NCBI GenBank assembly: GCA_019359675.1
Contig: JAHHGX010000009.1
Span: 1-64,000, forward strand
Source of the DNA: Calothrix sp. FI2-JRJ7
GTDB taxonomy: Bacteria; Cyanobacteriota; Cyanobacteriia; Cyanobacteriales; Nostocaceae
DNA: 64,000 nucleotides
Reading direction: 5' to 3'
Shown: piece by piece, positions 17,116-26,281 of the stretch
How positions within the stretch are numbered: position 1 is the stretch's first letter
Layout of the letters: every line of letters starts with the position of its first letter
Position numbers and translations under genes: made by a program
The notes under the pieces: model-generated
Database searches by the model: none
What the model saw: only the letters and a program-made list of their open reading frames with translations
Told to the model about the DNA's origin: nothing

Positions 17116-18312
17116 TTAAGATATACTTTTCCTAATTTTTTTAACTCCTGATAAAGTAATAAGTGTGATGACAACTGCTGCTATAAGTACAAAAGGATGA
17201 TGTAAAAGTTGAGAAACAAGTATTGTGACGGTTGTGAGGACAAAGGCAACAAAGAAGCTTAAACTTACTGTTATGTTTTCTATCCATTCACCGAAAAACG
17301 GTATTAAGTTGAGTAGAGTATTTATTGGTTGTAGTGCGAATATTATTCCAAAGGACATTGCCGCAAACCCGATAAGTCGAAGTACCCATGTCCAAACAGT
17401 ATACTCAGAGTTTAAAATTTTTATTGCTTCATTTCGACTAGTGGCAAATAATTGGTAAAATTTGGTGTTTTTGGGAGCGTTATAAGCAGTTATTCGGTTT
17501 GATGATGCAAGTTTACCAAAAACTGTTACGGTTGAGTTAGACGGTATTACATTATAGCAAATACGTACATCTCCAATACTAGGATTTTCAGGCACCCCTT
17601 TTCCTTTGAAAAGATAATTATTCTTTAATTTAACGTCGTCACCACTTGATTTAATTAACTGTGCAGATAATTGTAACCTACTGTTACTATTTAAATAAAT
17701 ACCTTCTGCTGTTGGATATGACAATGCAGTTGAGTTACTATCGCATGAGGTTTTACGTTGCATTACCTCTTTAAAATCAGTCATGTTAATATCGTATAAC
17801 CCAACTTTTGCGCCGGATGTAGTGTAATATTGGTCTGAATATGCTTTCTTAGGATTGTAATGTGTTTGCGAATAGTTAAAATCACTTGAATCGCTAGGCT
17901 CGTTTGTCCATCCTTTGGTATATTTATAAGTAGTCGTCTTAGTGACTTTACCATCTAACATACTTTTTCTTTCTTCCGTTCGCTTCTCCTCACTCCAAGA
18001 AAACATTTCAACGGTTCTATCGACAACACTATATGAACCTGGGATTAAAAATAAATTATCACCTAAAGCTTGATTTGATGTAATTGTTCCAGTTGTAGAA
18101 ATAAATTTTCCTATTGCCTTTTTATTTGGTTGCGTTGCGGAAATTTCCACAGCAGTTTTAGCAATTTCTGATAAATTTAATCTACCCTCGTTCCAGAATA
18201 GCAAAATAAAAGATCCAAAAAATAAGATAAGCCCTAAAATTACTGCAAATAGAGAGCTACCGAACCTATCACCCCAACTATCGTCTACGACCTCTGTATA
18301 TTCTTCGCTCAT
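17116..18312 (-). CDS. TMEM43-family membrane protein
   Basis: A 398-residue protein with one N-terminal membrane helix (SLFAVILGLILFFGSFILLF), the motif WNEGR straight after it, a large extracytoplasmic domain, and three to four C-terminal helices (from WVLRLIGFAAMSFGIIFALQ on). This is the TMEM43/LUMA layout; bacterial members have no proven function, though a role in membrane organisation is often suggested. Eleven bases separate its stop from the pseudogene start on the same strand. The start ATG 18312 has GGAGG close upstream (AGGAGGTTATCAATG on the coding strand). Confidence 0.85.
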   Translation of the reverse strand: MSEEYTEVVDDSWGDRFGSSLFAVILGLILFFGSFILLFWNEGRLNLSEIAKTAVEISATQPNKKAIGKFISTTGTITSNQALGDNLFLIPGSYSVVDRTVEMFSWSEEKRTEERKSMLDGKVTKTTTYKYTKGWTNEPSDSSDFNYSQTHYNPKKAYSDQYYTTSGAKVGLYDINMTDFKEVMQRKTSCDSNSTALSYPTAEGIYLNSNSRLQLSAQLIKSSGDDVKLKNNYLFKGKGVPENPSIGDVRICYNVIPSNSTVTVFGKLASSNRITAYNAPKNTKFYQLFATSRNEAIKILNSEYTVWTWVLRLIGFAAMSFGIIFALQPINTLLNLIPFFGEWIENITVSLSFFVAFVLTTVTILVSQLLHHPFVLIAAVVITLITLSGVKKIRKSIS

Positions 18313-18494
18313 TGATAACCTCCTGTCAATATAACTAAAACTCTAAATTATATCTACACAGCGTCAAAATAGTTTTTAGCATAACTACCGAAAACTTCTA
18401 CAAACTTTATAATGTTAAGTATTATTGCGCGATTCACCTTAATAAGGGAAAATTATTAAGTTAGTTTAATTACACTTCAAGGAATATACTGATA

Positions 18495-18938
18495 ATGCCT
18501 CGCCTTACTGCAATTATTTTTGGAATATTTTTGATTTTGGCAAGTATAGCACTTCCTGCTGATGCTTTAGGAATCAACGAGGGTCATCTTGAAAATTGTC
18601 CAGCTTCTCAAAACTGTGTCGTTAGTCAAGATGCTGACATCAAACACACAATTGACCCAATTTCATATCATATAGATCGCAACAAAGCAAGAGAAACAGT
18701 ATTAAAAGTTTTGACAGTTGTTCCACGCACAGAAGTTGTAGAACAAACAGATAACTACATCCATGCTCTTTCCAAAAGTCGTATCTTTCGTTTTGTCGAT
18801 GATGTAGAATTTTATTTTCCTGAAAACGAAAATTTAATTCATATACGTTCAGCATCTCGTTTAGGAGAATCTGACCTTGGAGTTAACCGCAGACGTATGG
18901 AGCAAATTAGACTTGCGCTACGCGACCTAAATATTTAA
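18495..18938 (+). CDS. DUF1499 family secreted protein
   Basis: A 147-residue protein with a signal peptide (LTAIIFGIFLILASIALPAD), a CPASQNCVVS motif, then the DUF1499 core: VLKVLTVVPRTEVVEQ, IFRFVDDVEFYFPENENLIH and SASRLGESDLGVNRRRMEQI. Members are small exported proteins of unknown role found in cyanobacteria and plants. The residues SRxGxSDxGxNRxRxE are all present. It stands alone between a divergent TMEM43 gene and a long spacer. Confidence 0.88.
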   Translation: MPRLTAIIFGIFLILASIALPADALGINEGHLENCPASQNCVVSQDADIKHTIDPISYHIDRNKARETVLKVLTVVPRTEVVEQTDNYIHALSKSRIFRFVDDVEFYFPENENLIHIRSASRLGESDLGVNRRRMEQIRLALRDLNI

Positions 18939-19242
18939 CAAACTGCCATAAACTTCCATCTCTTTCTCTGCCTCTCTGCGTCTCTGTGGTAAAAAATATA
19001 TCACCACAGAGACTATTAGGACACAGAGGTTAGAAGTTACATCAAAATATATTTATACAATTTCGTAATTTCGTAGTTTCGTTTTTATGATTATGATTTA
19101 CTTTTTTATTTACTAGTTATTTGTACTTAAATACTTAGAAACATGTAATAAATATCTAAAAGATATTCGTGGATATTACTCAGGTTACTATAATAATCAT
19201 ACGAATAAAGTAGCTACATTGATTCTCACACACTCAGCTACT
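18939..19242. other. intergenic region with CTCTGTGGT hairpin
   Basis: No gene seen. A dispersed-repeat hairpin lies at 18981-19012: arms TCTCTGTGGT and ACCACAGAGA around a 12-base AT loop, placed after the DUF1499 stop as a possible terminator. The remainder is AT-rich leader of the beta-helix gene. A TTG start at 19219 is possible, but ATG 19243 is preferred. Confidence 0.6.
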
Positions 19243-20160
19243 ATGAATTTCAAATCGCTTCTCAAGCAAGTAAATTATTCAACCGTAGTATTACTAAGTT
19301 TAATTAACATTTCTCAAGTAAACGCACAAACATCGGCGCCTACCAACACTGCACCACAAGTTATATTATACGTGAATCCACAGGTAGGAACAGATGGCGC
19401 CACTGCGGGAAAAAGTGAAGCAACACCCTACCGAAGCATCTCATACGCACTCACACAAGCAACTCCAGGAAGCATCATCCAATTAGCATCAGGACGTTAT
19501 TACAGCGAAACTTTTCCACTCATCATCAAATCAGGTGTCATTCTCAAAGGTAATGAAAACACCCAAGGTCAAGGAGTAGAAATCATCGGTGGAGATTCCT
19601 ACATGAGTCGAACCTTTGCAAAACAAAACGTAACACTCGTTGCACAAGACAACTCCCAAATAGCAGGTATTACGGTTACCAATCCAAACGTGCGCGGTAC
19701 TGGTGTTTGGGTTGAATTTGGACAACCCATCATTCGTAACAATAATTTTATTAACAGTAAACGCGAAGGAGTATTTATTACAGGTAACGCGGCGCCTACA
19801 ATAGAAAATAACCGATTCTATCGTAACGATGCCAACGGAGTTTCCGTCACCTCCGAAGCAAAAGGTGAAATCCGTAATAACATCTTTGATAATACAGGTT
19901 TCGGCGTTGCAATTGGTGGCAAATCAACACCCTTACTATTCGACAATCAAATCCGTGGAAACCGCAATGGTATAGTACTAACAGACTCATCCCACCCCAA
20001 ATTATTCTCAAATCTAATTGAAAACAACAGCGATTACGGTTTAGTAATAATTGGACAATCTCAACCCAGCTTAGACAGAAACACCTTCAAAGACAACAAA
20101 AAGCAAGACCAATTTCGCGTTATCCCAAGATTACAACCAGAGGCGCCAATCGAGCAATAA
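19243..20160 (+). CDS. secreted right-handed beta-helix protein (DUF1565 type)
   Basis: A 305-residue protein with a signal peptide ending near ISQVNAQTS. The DUF1565 start is YVNPQVGTDGATAG with TPYRSISYALTQATPGSIIQ. Parallel beta-helix coils follow, with repeated N-rich turns: PIIRNNNFINSKREGVFI, PTIENNRFYRNDANGVSV, GEIRNNIFDNTGFGVAI, PLLFDNQIRGNRNGIVL and PKLFSNLIENNSDYGLVI. Such proteins bind or cleave polysaccharides; no catalytic set is recognisable. Exported, stands alone. A C6/G6 hairpin follows the stop. ATG 19243 is preferred because it begins the signal peptide (MNFKSLLK). Confidence 0.85.
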   Translation: MNFKSLLKQVNYSTVVLLSLINISQVNAQTSAPTNTAPQVILYVNPQVGTDGATAGKSEATPYRSISYALTQATPGSIIQLASGRYYSETFPLIIKSGVILKGNENTQGQGVEIIGGDSYMSRTFAKQNVTLVAQDNSQIAGITVTNPNVRGTGVWVEFGQPIIRNNNFINSKREGVFITGNAAPTIENNRFYRNDANGVSVTSEAKGEIRNNIFDNTGFGVAIGGKSTPLLFDNQIRGNRNGIVLTDSSHPKLFSNLIENNSDYGLVIIGQSQPSLDRNTFKDNKKQDQFRVIPRLQPEAPIEQ

Positions 20161-20162
20161 AC

Positions 20163-20195
20163 CTTATTCCCCCCTCTTAGTAAGGGGGGTTAGGG
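20163..20195. repeat. CCCCCC/GGGGGG hairpin repeat
   Basis: CCCCCC (20167-20172), then CTTAGTAA-like loop, GGGGGG, TTA, GGGGGG. It separates two convergent genes and resembles a widespread cyanobacterial C/G hairpin repeat. Possible bidirectional terminator. Confidence 0.6.
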
Positions 20196-20199
20196 GGGA

Positions 20200-20931
20200 T
20201 TACTTACTCGCAGTAGAATTAGAAGAACACAACGAAACAATAAACTTATCACGTTGTTCTACAAAAGAAGCAGAAGGTTTATCAACTTCATACAACGACT
20301 GCAACGCATCCGACCAAGGAAGATAAGTTCTATCGCTGTTTTGATGCTTGATTTGATAATCTAAGAAATAGTGTGCTTTTTTGAGCGCAATATCTTCCGG
20401 TGATAATTTAGCTAACTTTGAGTTTTGCTCTAATGCTTGTAATCCGCTTTGAATTTTAGCACGTTCAGTTTCGGACATAATTTGGAATGTTACAGACTCA
20501 TTAAGTCCTCGTGATTTGTTGACTAACTGCCATTGATAAAGCTTACCTGGTTCCAAAGCTTTTTCGGTGCCATACACAAGCTTTTGTGCTGATGTATTAA
20601 CAGGTTGTCTCCAAACTTCGGTTTGACTATCGTACTCACGTACCACTAAATTAGCGTCTTGGTTTCCTGATGACTTCCATACAAACAGTGGACGTTCGTG
20701 CCAAAGTAAATATGTTTCAAAGATACCCGGTGTTATTGGGCAAACTCCACCAGAACGTGATGTTCTTAAAACTTTGCGCTCATCTTTCCGGCGCCATAAC
20801 CCAAAGAAATCTGCTACTCTAACTTGGGCAAATGTTTGAGTTGATGTCAGGTTCGTAAAGCTGTCTGTGGTGACAAAACTAGTTGCAAACAGCAAAATCA
20901 ACATGAACCGTAGATATTTTTTGTTAAGCAT
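20200..20931 (-). CDS. DUF928 family exported protein
   Basis: A 243-residue protein with a signal peptide (YLRFMLILLFATSFVTTD). The body has the DUF928 pattern: RTSRSGGVCPITPG, then beta-rich segments WHERPLFVWKSS and EPGKLYQWQLV, and a helical C-terminus with AHYFLDYQI. The family is almost confined to cyanobacteria and usually sits beside CHAT/CHASE2 genes. ATG 20931 is chosen: it has AAGGAGA upstream and overlaps the preceding gene's end by eight bases, so the two are translationally coupled. Likely works outside the cytoplasmic membrane, together with the CHASE2 sensor. Function unknown. Confidence 0.85.
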   Translation of the reverse strand: MLNKKYLRFMLILLFATSFVTTDSFTNLTSTQTFAQVRVADFFGLWRRKDERKVLRTSRSGGVCPITPGIFETYLLWHERPLFVWKSSGNQDANLVVREYDSQTEVWRQPVNTSAQKLVYGTEKALEPGKLYQWQLVNKSRGLNESVTFQIMSETERAKIQSGLQALEQNSKLAKLSPEDIALKKAHYFLDYQIKHQNSDRTYLPWSDALQSLYEVDKPSASFVEQRDKFIVSLCSSNSTASK

Positions 20932-23302
20932 GGTTTTGTCTCCTTGTCGCAGATAAAACATAAGCTAAGAATACCGATGATGGTAAAAACCAAGGAAGTA
21001 AAAGTGCAGCAGTTAAATATAATTGCAACGCTGCTACTCCGTATAACACAACTCCTATTAAGCTACCTGTGAGGATTTTCATCCTAATTTTTGGTGTTAA
21101 AGATGACTTGGATTTGAGAGTAAGCACAGCAATCTTACCGACTAAAATCGCAAGCGCAATTACCCAAATATCAGGTATTGGAGTAATTAAATGGCGCCGC
21201 ATAAAATGGTGAGTTGTGTATGCTAAAGATTGACCCCCTGTCATCCAAGTCTGTTCCGTCCAATATTTCATTGCTGTCGGTATTGGCATTCGGTCGGGTT
21301 GACCTGGTGCTTTTCCTAAACGCTCATCGTTTCCTGTTGCTATTAATACAGCTTGTTTTGATATCAATGGAAACTTGTTCGCATCTGGATTCTCCATTAA
21401 CTGCCAAGCAGGTATTTTGGTGTATACTTTGTCGGGAGGTATAGAAAAATCTATTATCGGTTGCTGTCCAAATAATGGGCGCCATTGTTTTAAAGCTGTT
21501 AAATCACCTTTTTTAGGTAATTTTGTTTTAATTGTATCAAGCAACTGAGTTCTTAAATCAATAGTTCCACCTGTGTTGGGTTTGGGTAAATCTGTTATTT
21601 CTTGGGTCGCTAATTGAGTTAGTGCCATCAAATAAGAAATCGGACATGTTTCGCGACACTCATTTTTAGGTAATTCCACGTAAGAAGGAAATGATTCTGT
21701 GTAACCTTGTAAAGTCCAGTTACGGTTTCTAATTCCGTTAGCATCATTAACACTCGCTTCTTTAGCTTCGTTTAAAATAGTCCCAAAAACAACCCATTTA
21801 TTTTCATTGACCGCACGACTTACTGCTGTTCCTAAATCTTTATCTGCTGTCGGTGGATATTTTTGCGGTGTATCAATTAAAAAATCTAAACCAATAACGG
21901 GTGCATTTAATTTTCGTACACGTTCCATTAACTCCGCTATATAACTACGGTTCATTGGTAAAATTTGTGAACTTGGTAGCTTACGTTTGGTAATGGACTC
22001 ACTATCTATTTCTACTAATGCTACTGGTGGCGCCTCATCAGATGGAATTTGATTCGTTGTGTTACGATAAACTGCTTGGGTAAATACTCTCCCATCAAGT
22101 AAAAAGTCCTGAACAGGAATCATTGTACCAACAGCAATAGTAACAGCTAACGCGACCCCTTCAATAATACTATTGGGTAAAACCACCTGCCTAATGCACT
22201 GATGCCAAGGTAACGATAGTGGAATTTTATATAACTCGGCGCCTGGATGACAGAATAAAGAAGGCAGTAAATAAGATGATGGATAAGTATGGGTTTTGTC
22301 TAAACGTAAAAATTGCCGTGCTTCCATCATCGACTCGTACACATTTAAGTGTTTACCTAATGAAAGCAAAAACTTAACTAAAAATTCCTGTGCGACCCGG
22401 TTGTGGACTGGTTCACGCATCACCATTACTTGGCTAAAGCCTAAATCTATCAAAGATTCAGCAATATTTAATCCACTGCACGAATTAAATATAGCAACTT
22501 TTAACCGACGTTGACGTGCTGTATTCAAAAGCGTTGCTATTTCTTTTATAGATATTGATACCCCTGGTGCAATTCCTAACTCACCCCCAGTTAAATCTGT
22601 TTCATTGCTATGTCCAGCAAAGAACAGCACATCCCATCCACGTTCATCAGCTATTGCATTTGTAATATTTTCAATTACTTGTAAAGCTGTTTGCTTAGGT
22701 TGCCACCCGACAAACTCCACATCAGCAATCTTTGATAATTCTTTTAAAGCTTCTCGTTCTTGTTGAAAGTCTAACCCAGTATCATCACCTAATATCGTTA
22801 AAATACGAGTGCGTCCTTTTTGCTGTAAAGAATGGTTGGGAGCGCTTATTTTTTGAGGAGAACGAATAATTTGGATTTTTCCAGCACTTTCCCAAGCTTC
22901 CCACGGAAATCTATCTAACTCAATAGGTGTACAAGTTAAAAATACCTTTATCGCTTGAGCTTGATTTAAATTACTGCCTTCTTGATTCAATTGTGCGCGA
23001 ATCTCATATAATTCAGCGCTTCGTAACCAACTATTAAATTCATAAGTCAACCTAGACTCAGCTTTAACTAGTTCTGCGTGCCAGTCAACCGAAAGCTCCG
23101 CAACTCCTCCACCAACTGCTTTTCCCCGCATTTCATCTGACTGGTAAAAGTTTAAATACGCTTTCTTCCAATCTTGATATATTTGAGTTAAAACGGTAGG
23201 ATAATCAACTTGTGCAGCTAACCTTTGTCCCTGTCCCCAGGACAACTCAAACAAGCATATTTGTTCTACTTTTTGAATTTTTAAACTAAATGAATGTTCC
23301 AT
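20924..23302 (-). CDS. CHAT (caspase-like) protease domain fused to a CHASE2 sensor with membrane helices
   Basis: A 792-residue fusion. Residues about 130-350 are a CHAT domain with the catalytic histidine in FFAGHSNET (about residue 231) and cysteine in FNSCSGLN (about 275). A membrane helix at about 383-402 (EGVALAVTIAVGTMI) leads to a CHASE2 extracytoplasmic sensor (DGRVFTQAVYRNTT, PPVALVEIDSESI, PVIGLDFLID), then two or three C-terminal helices. The catalytic part therefore precedes the sensor and should lie inside the cell. Third gene in a sigma-like / DUF1822 / CHAT-CHASE2 / DUF928 operon. Proposed role: a signal-gated peptidase; its target is unknown. Confidence 0.9.
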   Translation of the reverse strand: MEHSFSLKIQKVEQICLFELSWGQGQRLAAQVDYPTVLTQIYQDWKKAYLNFYQSDEMRGKAVGGGVAELSVDWHAELVKAESRLTYEFNSWLRSAELYEIRAQLNQEGSNLNQAQAIKVFLTCTPIELDRFPWEAWESAGKIQIIRSPQKISAPNHSLQQKGRTRILTILGDDTGLDFQQEREALKELSKIADVEFVGWQPKQTALQVIENITNAIADERGWDVLFFAGHSNETDLTGGELGIAPGVSISIKEIATLLNTARQRRLKVAIFNSCSGLNIAESLIDLGFSQVMVMREPVHNRVAQEFLVKFLLSLGKHLNVYESMMEARQFLRLDKTHTYPSSYLLPSLFCHPGAELYKIPLSLPWHQCIRQVVLPNSIIEGVALAVTIAVGTMIPVQDFLLDGRVFTQAVYRNTTNQIPSDEAPPVALVEIDSESITKRKLPSSQILPMNRSYIAELMERVRKLNAPVIGLDFLIDTPQKYPPTADKDLGTAVSRAVNENKWVVFGTILNEAKEASVNDANGIRNRNWTLQGYTESFPSYVELPKNECRETCPISYLMALTQLATQEITDLPKPNTGGTIDLRTQLLDTIKTKLPKKGDLTALKQWRPLFGQQPIIDFSIPPDKVYTKIPAWQLMENPDANKFPLISKQAVLIATGNDERLGKAPGQPDRMPIPTAMKYWTEQTWMTGGQSLAYTTHHFMRRHLITPIPDIWVIALAILVGKIAVLTLKSKSSLTPKIRMKILTGSLIGVVLYGVAALQLYLTAALLLPWFLPSSVFLAYVLSATRRQNHA

Positions 23303-23430
23303 AGCTCAGACGTAAAGGGGAAGGAAGTATCTTATTATTATGTATTTTGACTTACAGTTATATAACTAAAGTTTAAATTTTAATTTAAATTTCCGGTAAG
23401 AATTATAATTAATAGTAAACAGAGCGTTAA

Positions 23431-24738
23431 TTAACCTTCTAAGCCAAAAGGCTCAATTTCAAACACACTAGTATCATCAGCAGTCACCGTCACCCAGAAA
23501 CGGTCATTCGAGTCACCAAGAAGACGAGCGAAAAGAATTTCTTTGCTGCTGTCACCTTCTAGAGTTTGGTCAAACAATTGTTGCGTTTTATCACGAATTT
23601 CCAATCTTAAGGTTTGCGGGACTAGTGAACTTGAAATTGAGCGCACAACTATTAGTAACATCCACTCTGGGTTATCTGATACTTCATTTAATTCCCATAT
23701 AATTGCATAAAGTCTTAAAGCCGCACATTCTGAGTTTAAATCACGTGAGGCGCCTTGAGCATTTGAAGGAATGTAAATTTTTTGTTTTTCTAATGCTTCT
23801 CGAATTGGTTGAAAATCTTCACTTCTTCGTAATGCTGATGATGCTAAAGTTGGCATTAACATCCATCCTAACTCCTCGGCAACTGTATCAATTTGATTAA
23901 GTAACCAACGTCCAACATTGATAAAAGGTTGTATAGACTGACTTTTTGGCACATCTGTAACAACTTCTGCGCGTGTACATGCATATAACCAATCAATTAA
24001 ATGAGGGTTACTAAACAGTGTTTTCGCTTCATCCACCGTCAAAAACTGTGAAGGATGCTTTCTTAATTCAGATGGTAGCCTAGTTAACTTTTGCTGTAGG
24101 GCTGTGGATGTGTCAGTTTGTGTAGTTGCTATACTAGACTCTATAGGTAGATTAATTGCCCTAATATCTAAACACCGTAAATTTAGTAGCAGTGCATCAA
24201 CATCAAAATTAAGTATCTCATTTGGCAAACTATAAGTAAAATCTTCCTCAACTTGTAACAAAACTTGTTGTTTATAGCTTTGAAGCTGTGGATAACTCAT
24301 AAATCCAAACACATTAGCTTGCTGTAATTCTTCCTCAATATGCATCAACACATAAAAATGCGCTGCTAATTTAGGAACATCGACAACAGCAAAAGGAATA
24401 CTTTGTAAATCTCCAACCTTACTTGCCGTAATTACACAAACCTTAAAGGCACCGACTTGAACATTACAGGCAGCAGCAAGTATATTTGAGTAAGCAGGTT
24501 GCCAAATAGTTGACTTAGATACATCAACTTGTAAATCAGGCGCCCGTTCAACCATCCATTGTTCAAAGCCAATAGTACCTAAAGCATTCAAGTAAACTTG
24601 CCAACTTTGCTCAGGAGTAGAAATTCCCAAACTTAATTGTGCCGCACGTTGAATTTGTTCAGGCGCCAACTCGGTGCTATCATCACCAAGCGAGCAGAAA
24701 TCGAGCGAGTCAGTATCAAAAAAAGTATGTTGGTTCAT
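23431..24738 (-). CDS. DUF1822 family protein
   Basis: A 435-residue soluble protein. DUF1822 hallmarks include FGFEQWMVER-like IGFEQWMVERAPDL, a region FAVVDVPKLAAHFYVLMHIE, and VDEAKTLF plus WLLNQIDTVAEELGWML near the middle. It has no signal peptide or membrane helix. The family is cyanobacterial and co-occurs with CHASE2 and sigma-like proteins. ATG 24738 (MNQHTFFDTD) is preferred; the longer frame from 24795 reads back through a 23-base tandem duplication and a hairpin repeat. Second gene of the operon. Confidence 0.8.
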   Translation of the reverse strand: MNQHTFFDTDSLDFCSLGDDSTELAPEQIQRAAQLSLGISTPEQSWQVYLNALGTIGFEQWMVERAPDLQVDVSKSTIWQPAYSNILAAACNVQVGAFKVCVITASKVGDLQSIPFAVVDVPKLAAHFYVLMHIEEELQQANVFGFMSYPQLQSYKQQVLLQVEEDFTYSLPNEILNFDVDALLLNLRCLDIRAINLPIESSIATTQTDTSTALQQKLTRLPSELRKHPSQFLTVDEAKTLFSNPHLIDWLYACTRAEVVTDVPKSQSIQPFINVGRWLLNQIDTVAEELGWMLMPTLASSALRRSEDFQPIREALEKQKIYIPSNAQGASRDLNSECAALRLYAIIWELNEVSDNPEWMLLIVVRSISSSLVPQTLRLEIRDKTQQLFDQTLEGDSSKEILFARLLGDSNDRFWVTVTADDTSVFEIEPFGLEG

Positions 24739-24773
24739 AATATGCTGGTATATTGGTTCATAATATGCTGGTA
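24731..24773. repeat. tandem duplication, 23-base period, over the DUF1822 start
   Basis: The 20-mer TGGTTCATAATATGCTGGTA occurs at 24731-24750 and again at 24754-24773. Each copy contains the ATG of MNQ on the minus strand, so the second copy offers a spare start codon 23 bases upstream, in another frame. The duplication is followed directly by a GGTGCATGACG hairpin element. Confidence 0.85.
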
Positions 24774-24774
24774 G

Positions 24775-24834
24775 GGTGCATGACGGTATTAACAATTTTC
24801 ATACGAAGCTAGCCATCTAGTAGCGTCACGCACC
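24775..24834. repeat. GGTGYGTGACG hairpin element, copy 2
   Basis: Left arm GGTGCATGACG (24775-24785), right arm CGTCACGCACC (24824-24834). The right arm contains the stop and last codons of the sigma-like gene upstream in the operon, so the element was inserted into or grew over its 3' end. Confidence 0.7.
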
Positions 24835-26250
24835 AGATTGACCAGTTCCCGTTAAACCTCTTTTATCTAAACAAAGACAAAGACGGTGTGCAAACAGACT
24901 CTTGAGAGGTTGATTCCGAACAGGGTTTCTAGCTTCAGATTCTGCTTGTGCAATAATTTTATTAATTTGCTCATCTAGTGCTTCGTCAATTTTTTGGTCT
25001 AAGCATTGTAATTGTTCGATATCGATAAATTGTTTTGCTATATCAATAACCTTGCTACGTAAAATCATTAATAATCTTTGTCGAACATCCGCACGCAAAT
25101 CATTAAGTTTTAATAACCGTGTTACTTTATACTGTTGTTCGACTCCAATTTGCCGTGCAATTTGAGTCATAGACTCACCTCGACAGTGAAACAACTCTAA
25201 ACCTTTAATAAATGCTTCAACTTCGGACGGGCGCCGACGCTGCACTTTTATGATAAATTCTTCAATAACTTGAGCAAGTGCTTGGTCTAAAGATTCTATC
25301 AATTGTTGTTGATATAAATGAATAAACTCATTTTCTTCTTGGTCTTCATTATTGGACATTACTTGTTGACGCTCAAAAATAGGCTCAACTTCCTCTTGGT
25401 GATAAGATAACGTTTTAATGGCGCCACCTCGTGCAATAATTCGGTACTCTCGTAACTTAGCAGCAACAAACTGTAATTGCTTTAAAACACCTTCATTACT
25501 AAAAGTTTTTCCTATTCGAGTTTTTAAACCTTCGGCAATGCGAGATAGCTGCTCACCAGTTGGAGGTTGACAGGGTAACGTCGAACCCGCAAGAAACTGT
25601 AAACGGTCTGCACGGTATACTGCATGATAGCTAACCAGCAACTCACAAGCTTGTTGAACCTCAAACGTAGCCAAATGATACATCCCTGCTAAAATACGCT
25701 GTAATTCTTTAAGACTTGTATCATTCAACAATGCCCAATCGCTAACTAAAAACACACCATGCTGAAGTAAAAAATCTTTCAACTCTGAATGCTGTTTTAC
25801 ATAGCGACTCACCCAAGTATTAAGCAAACCTTTATCAGGGTTATAAGTTTCTAATATTGTCGTTGCCAAAGACTTATAAGAACCAGTTTTCTTTTGATAC
25901 TGAGAATTTTGTAGTACCTCATCTCCCAATACAATCGGTAATAAAGCTTTATAATTAAAACCGTGTTGCCTACCAAACTTGGCGCCTAAATCAACGCAAG
26001 CTTGGTAAATTTGATGAGAGATATAGCAGCGCAAACAAATTTCAGCCATGCTGTTACTTGCTTGCTGTTCGCGCATTAAATGCCAAAATTGTCGCTGTAA
26101 TGCAACATCCGAGTCATCAGCAAGTGTAGGAAACTGTTCGTGTAAGTAGTCTTCAGCTGCGTTAACCATTTCCCTAGAGGGACTACCATCATTGGATAGC
26201 TTGACAAATTCACAATACTTAGATATAAGAGCCACAGTGATTTTACTCAA
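24826..26250 (-). CDS. sigma-factor-like cyanobacterial protein of the CHAT/CHASE2 operon
   Basis: A 474-residue soluble, helical protein. No catalytic motif is visible. A C-terminal segment (GESMTQIARQIGVEQQYKVT, then RLLKLNDLRADVRQRLLMIL) looks like the helix-turn-helix of sigma-70 region 4, and the family is often annotated as sigma-like. The start is TTG 26250; the frame is closed by TGA just upstream, so no earlier start exists. A perfect Shine-Dalgarno (AAGGAGG) belongs to a seven-codon leader whose stop overlaps this TTG. The last codons lie in a hairpin repeat. First gene of the operon; it may direct transcription in response to the membrane sensor. Confidence 0.65.
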   Translation of the reverse strand: MSKITVALISKYCEFVKLSNDGSPSREMVNAAEDYLHEQFPTLADDSDVALQRQFWHLMREQQASNSMAEICLRCYISHQIYQACVDLGAKFGRQHGFNYKALLPIVLGDEVLQNSQYQKKTGSYKSLATTILETYNPDKGLLNTWVSRYVKQHSELKDFLLQHGVFLVSDWALLNDTSLKELQRILAGMYHLATFEVQQACELLVSYHAVYRADRLQFLAGSTLPCQPPTGEQLSRIAEGLKTRIGKTFSNEGVLKQLQFVAAKLREYRIIARGGAIKTLSYHQEEVEPIFERQQVMSNNEDQEENEFIHLYQQQLIESLDQALAQVIEEFIIKVQRRRPSEVEAFIKGLELFHCRGESMTQIARQIGVEQQYKVTRLLKLNDLRADVRQRLLMILRSKVIDIAKQFIDIEQLQCLDQKIDEALDEQINKIIAQAESEARNPVRNQPLKSLFAHRLCLCLDKRGLTGTGQSGA

Positions 26251-26266
26251 CGCTAATCATTATCAA
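26243..26266 (-). promoter_or_regulatory. leader mini-ORF overlapping the sigma-like start
   Basis: AAGGAGG (26275-26281, minus strand) is followed after eight bases by TTG ATA ATG ATT AGC GTT GAG TAA. The stop overlaps the TTG start of the sigma-like gene (TTGAGTAA). This arrangement suggests translational coupling or attenuation. A one-base deletion that split the original start from the gene would look the same. Confidence 0.45.
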
Positions 26267-26281
26267 TTGTTTCACCTCCTT

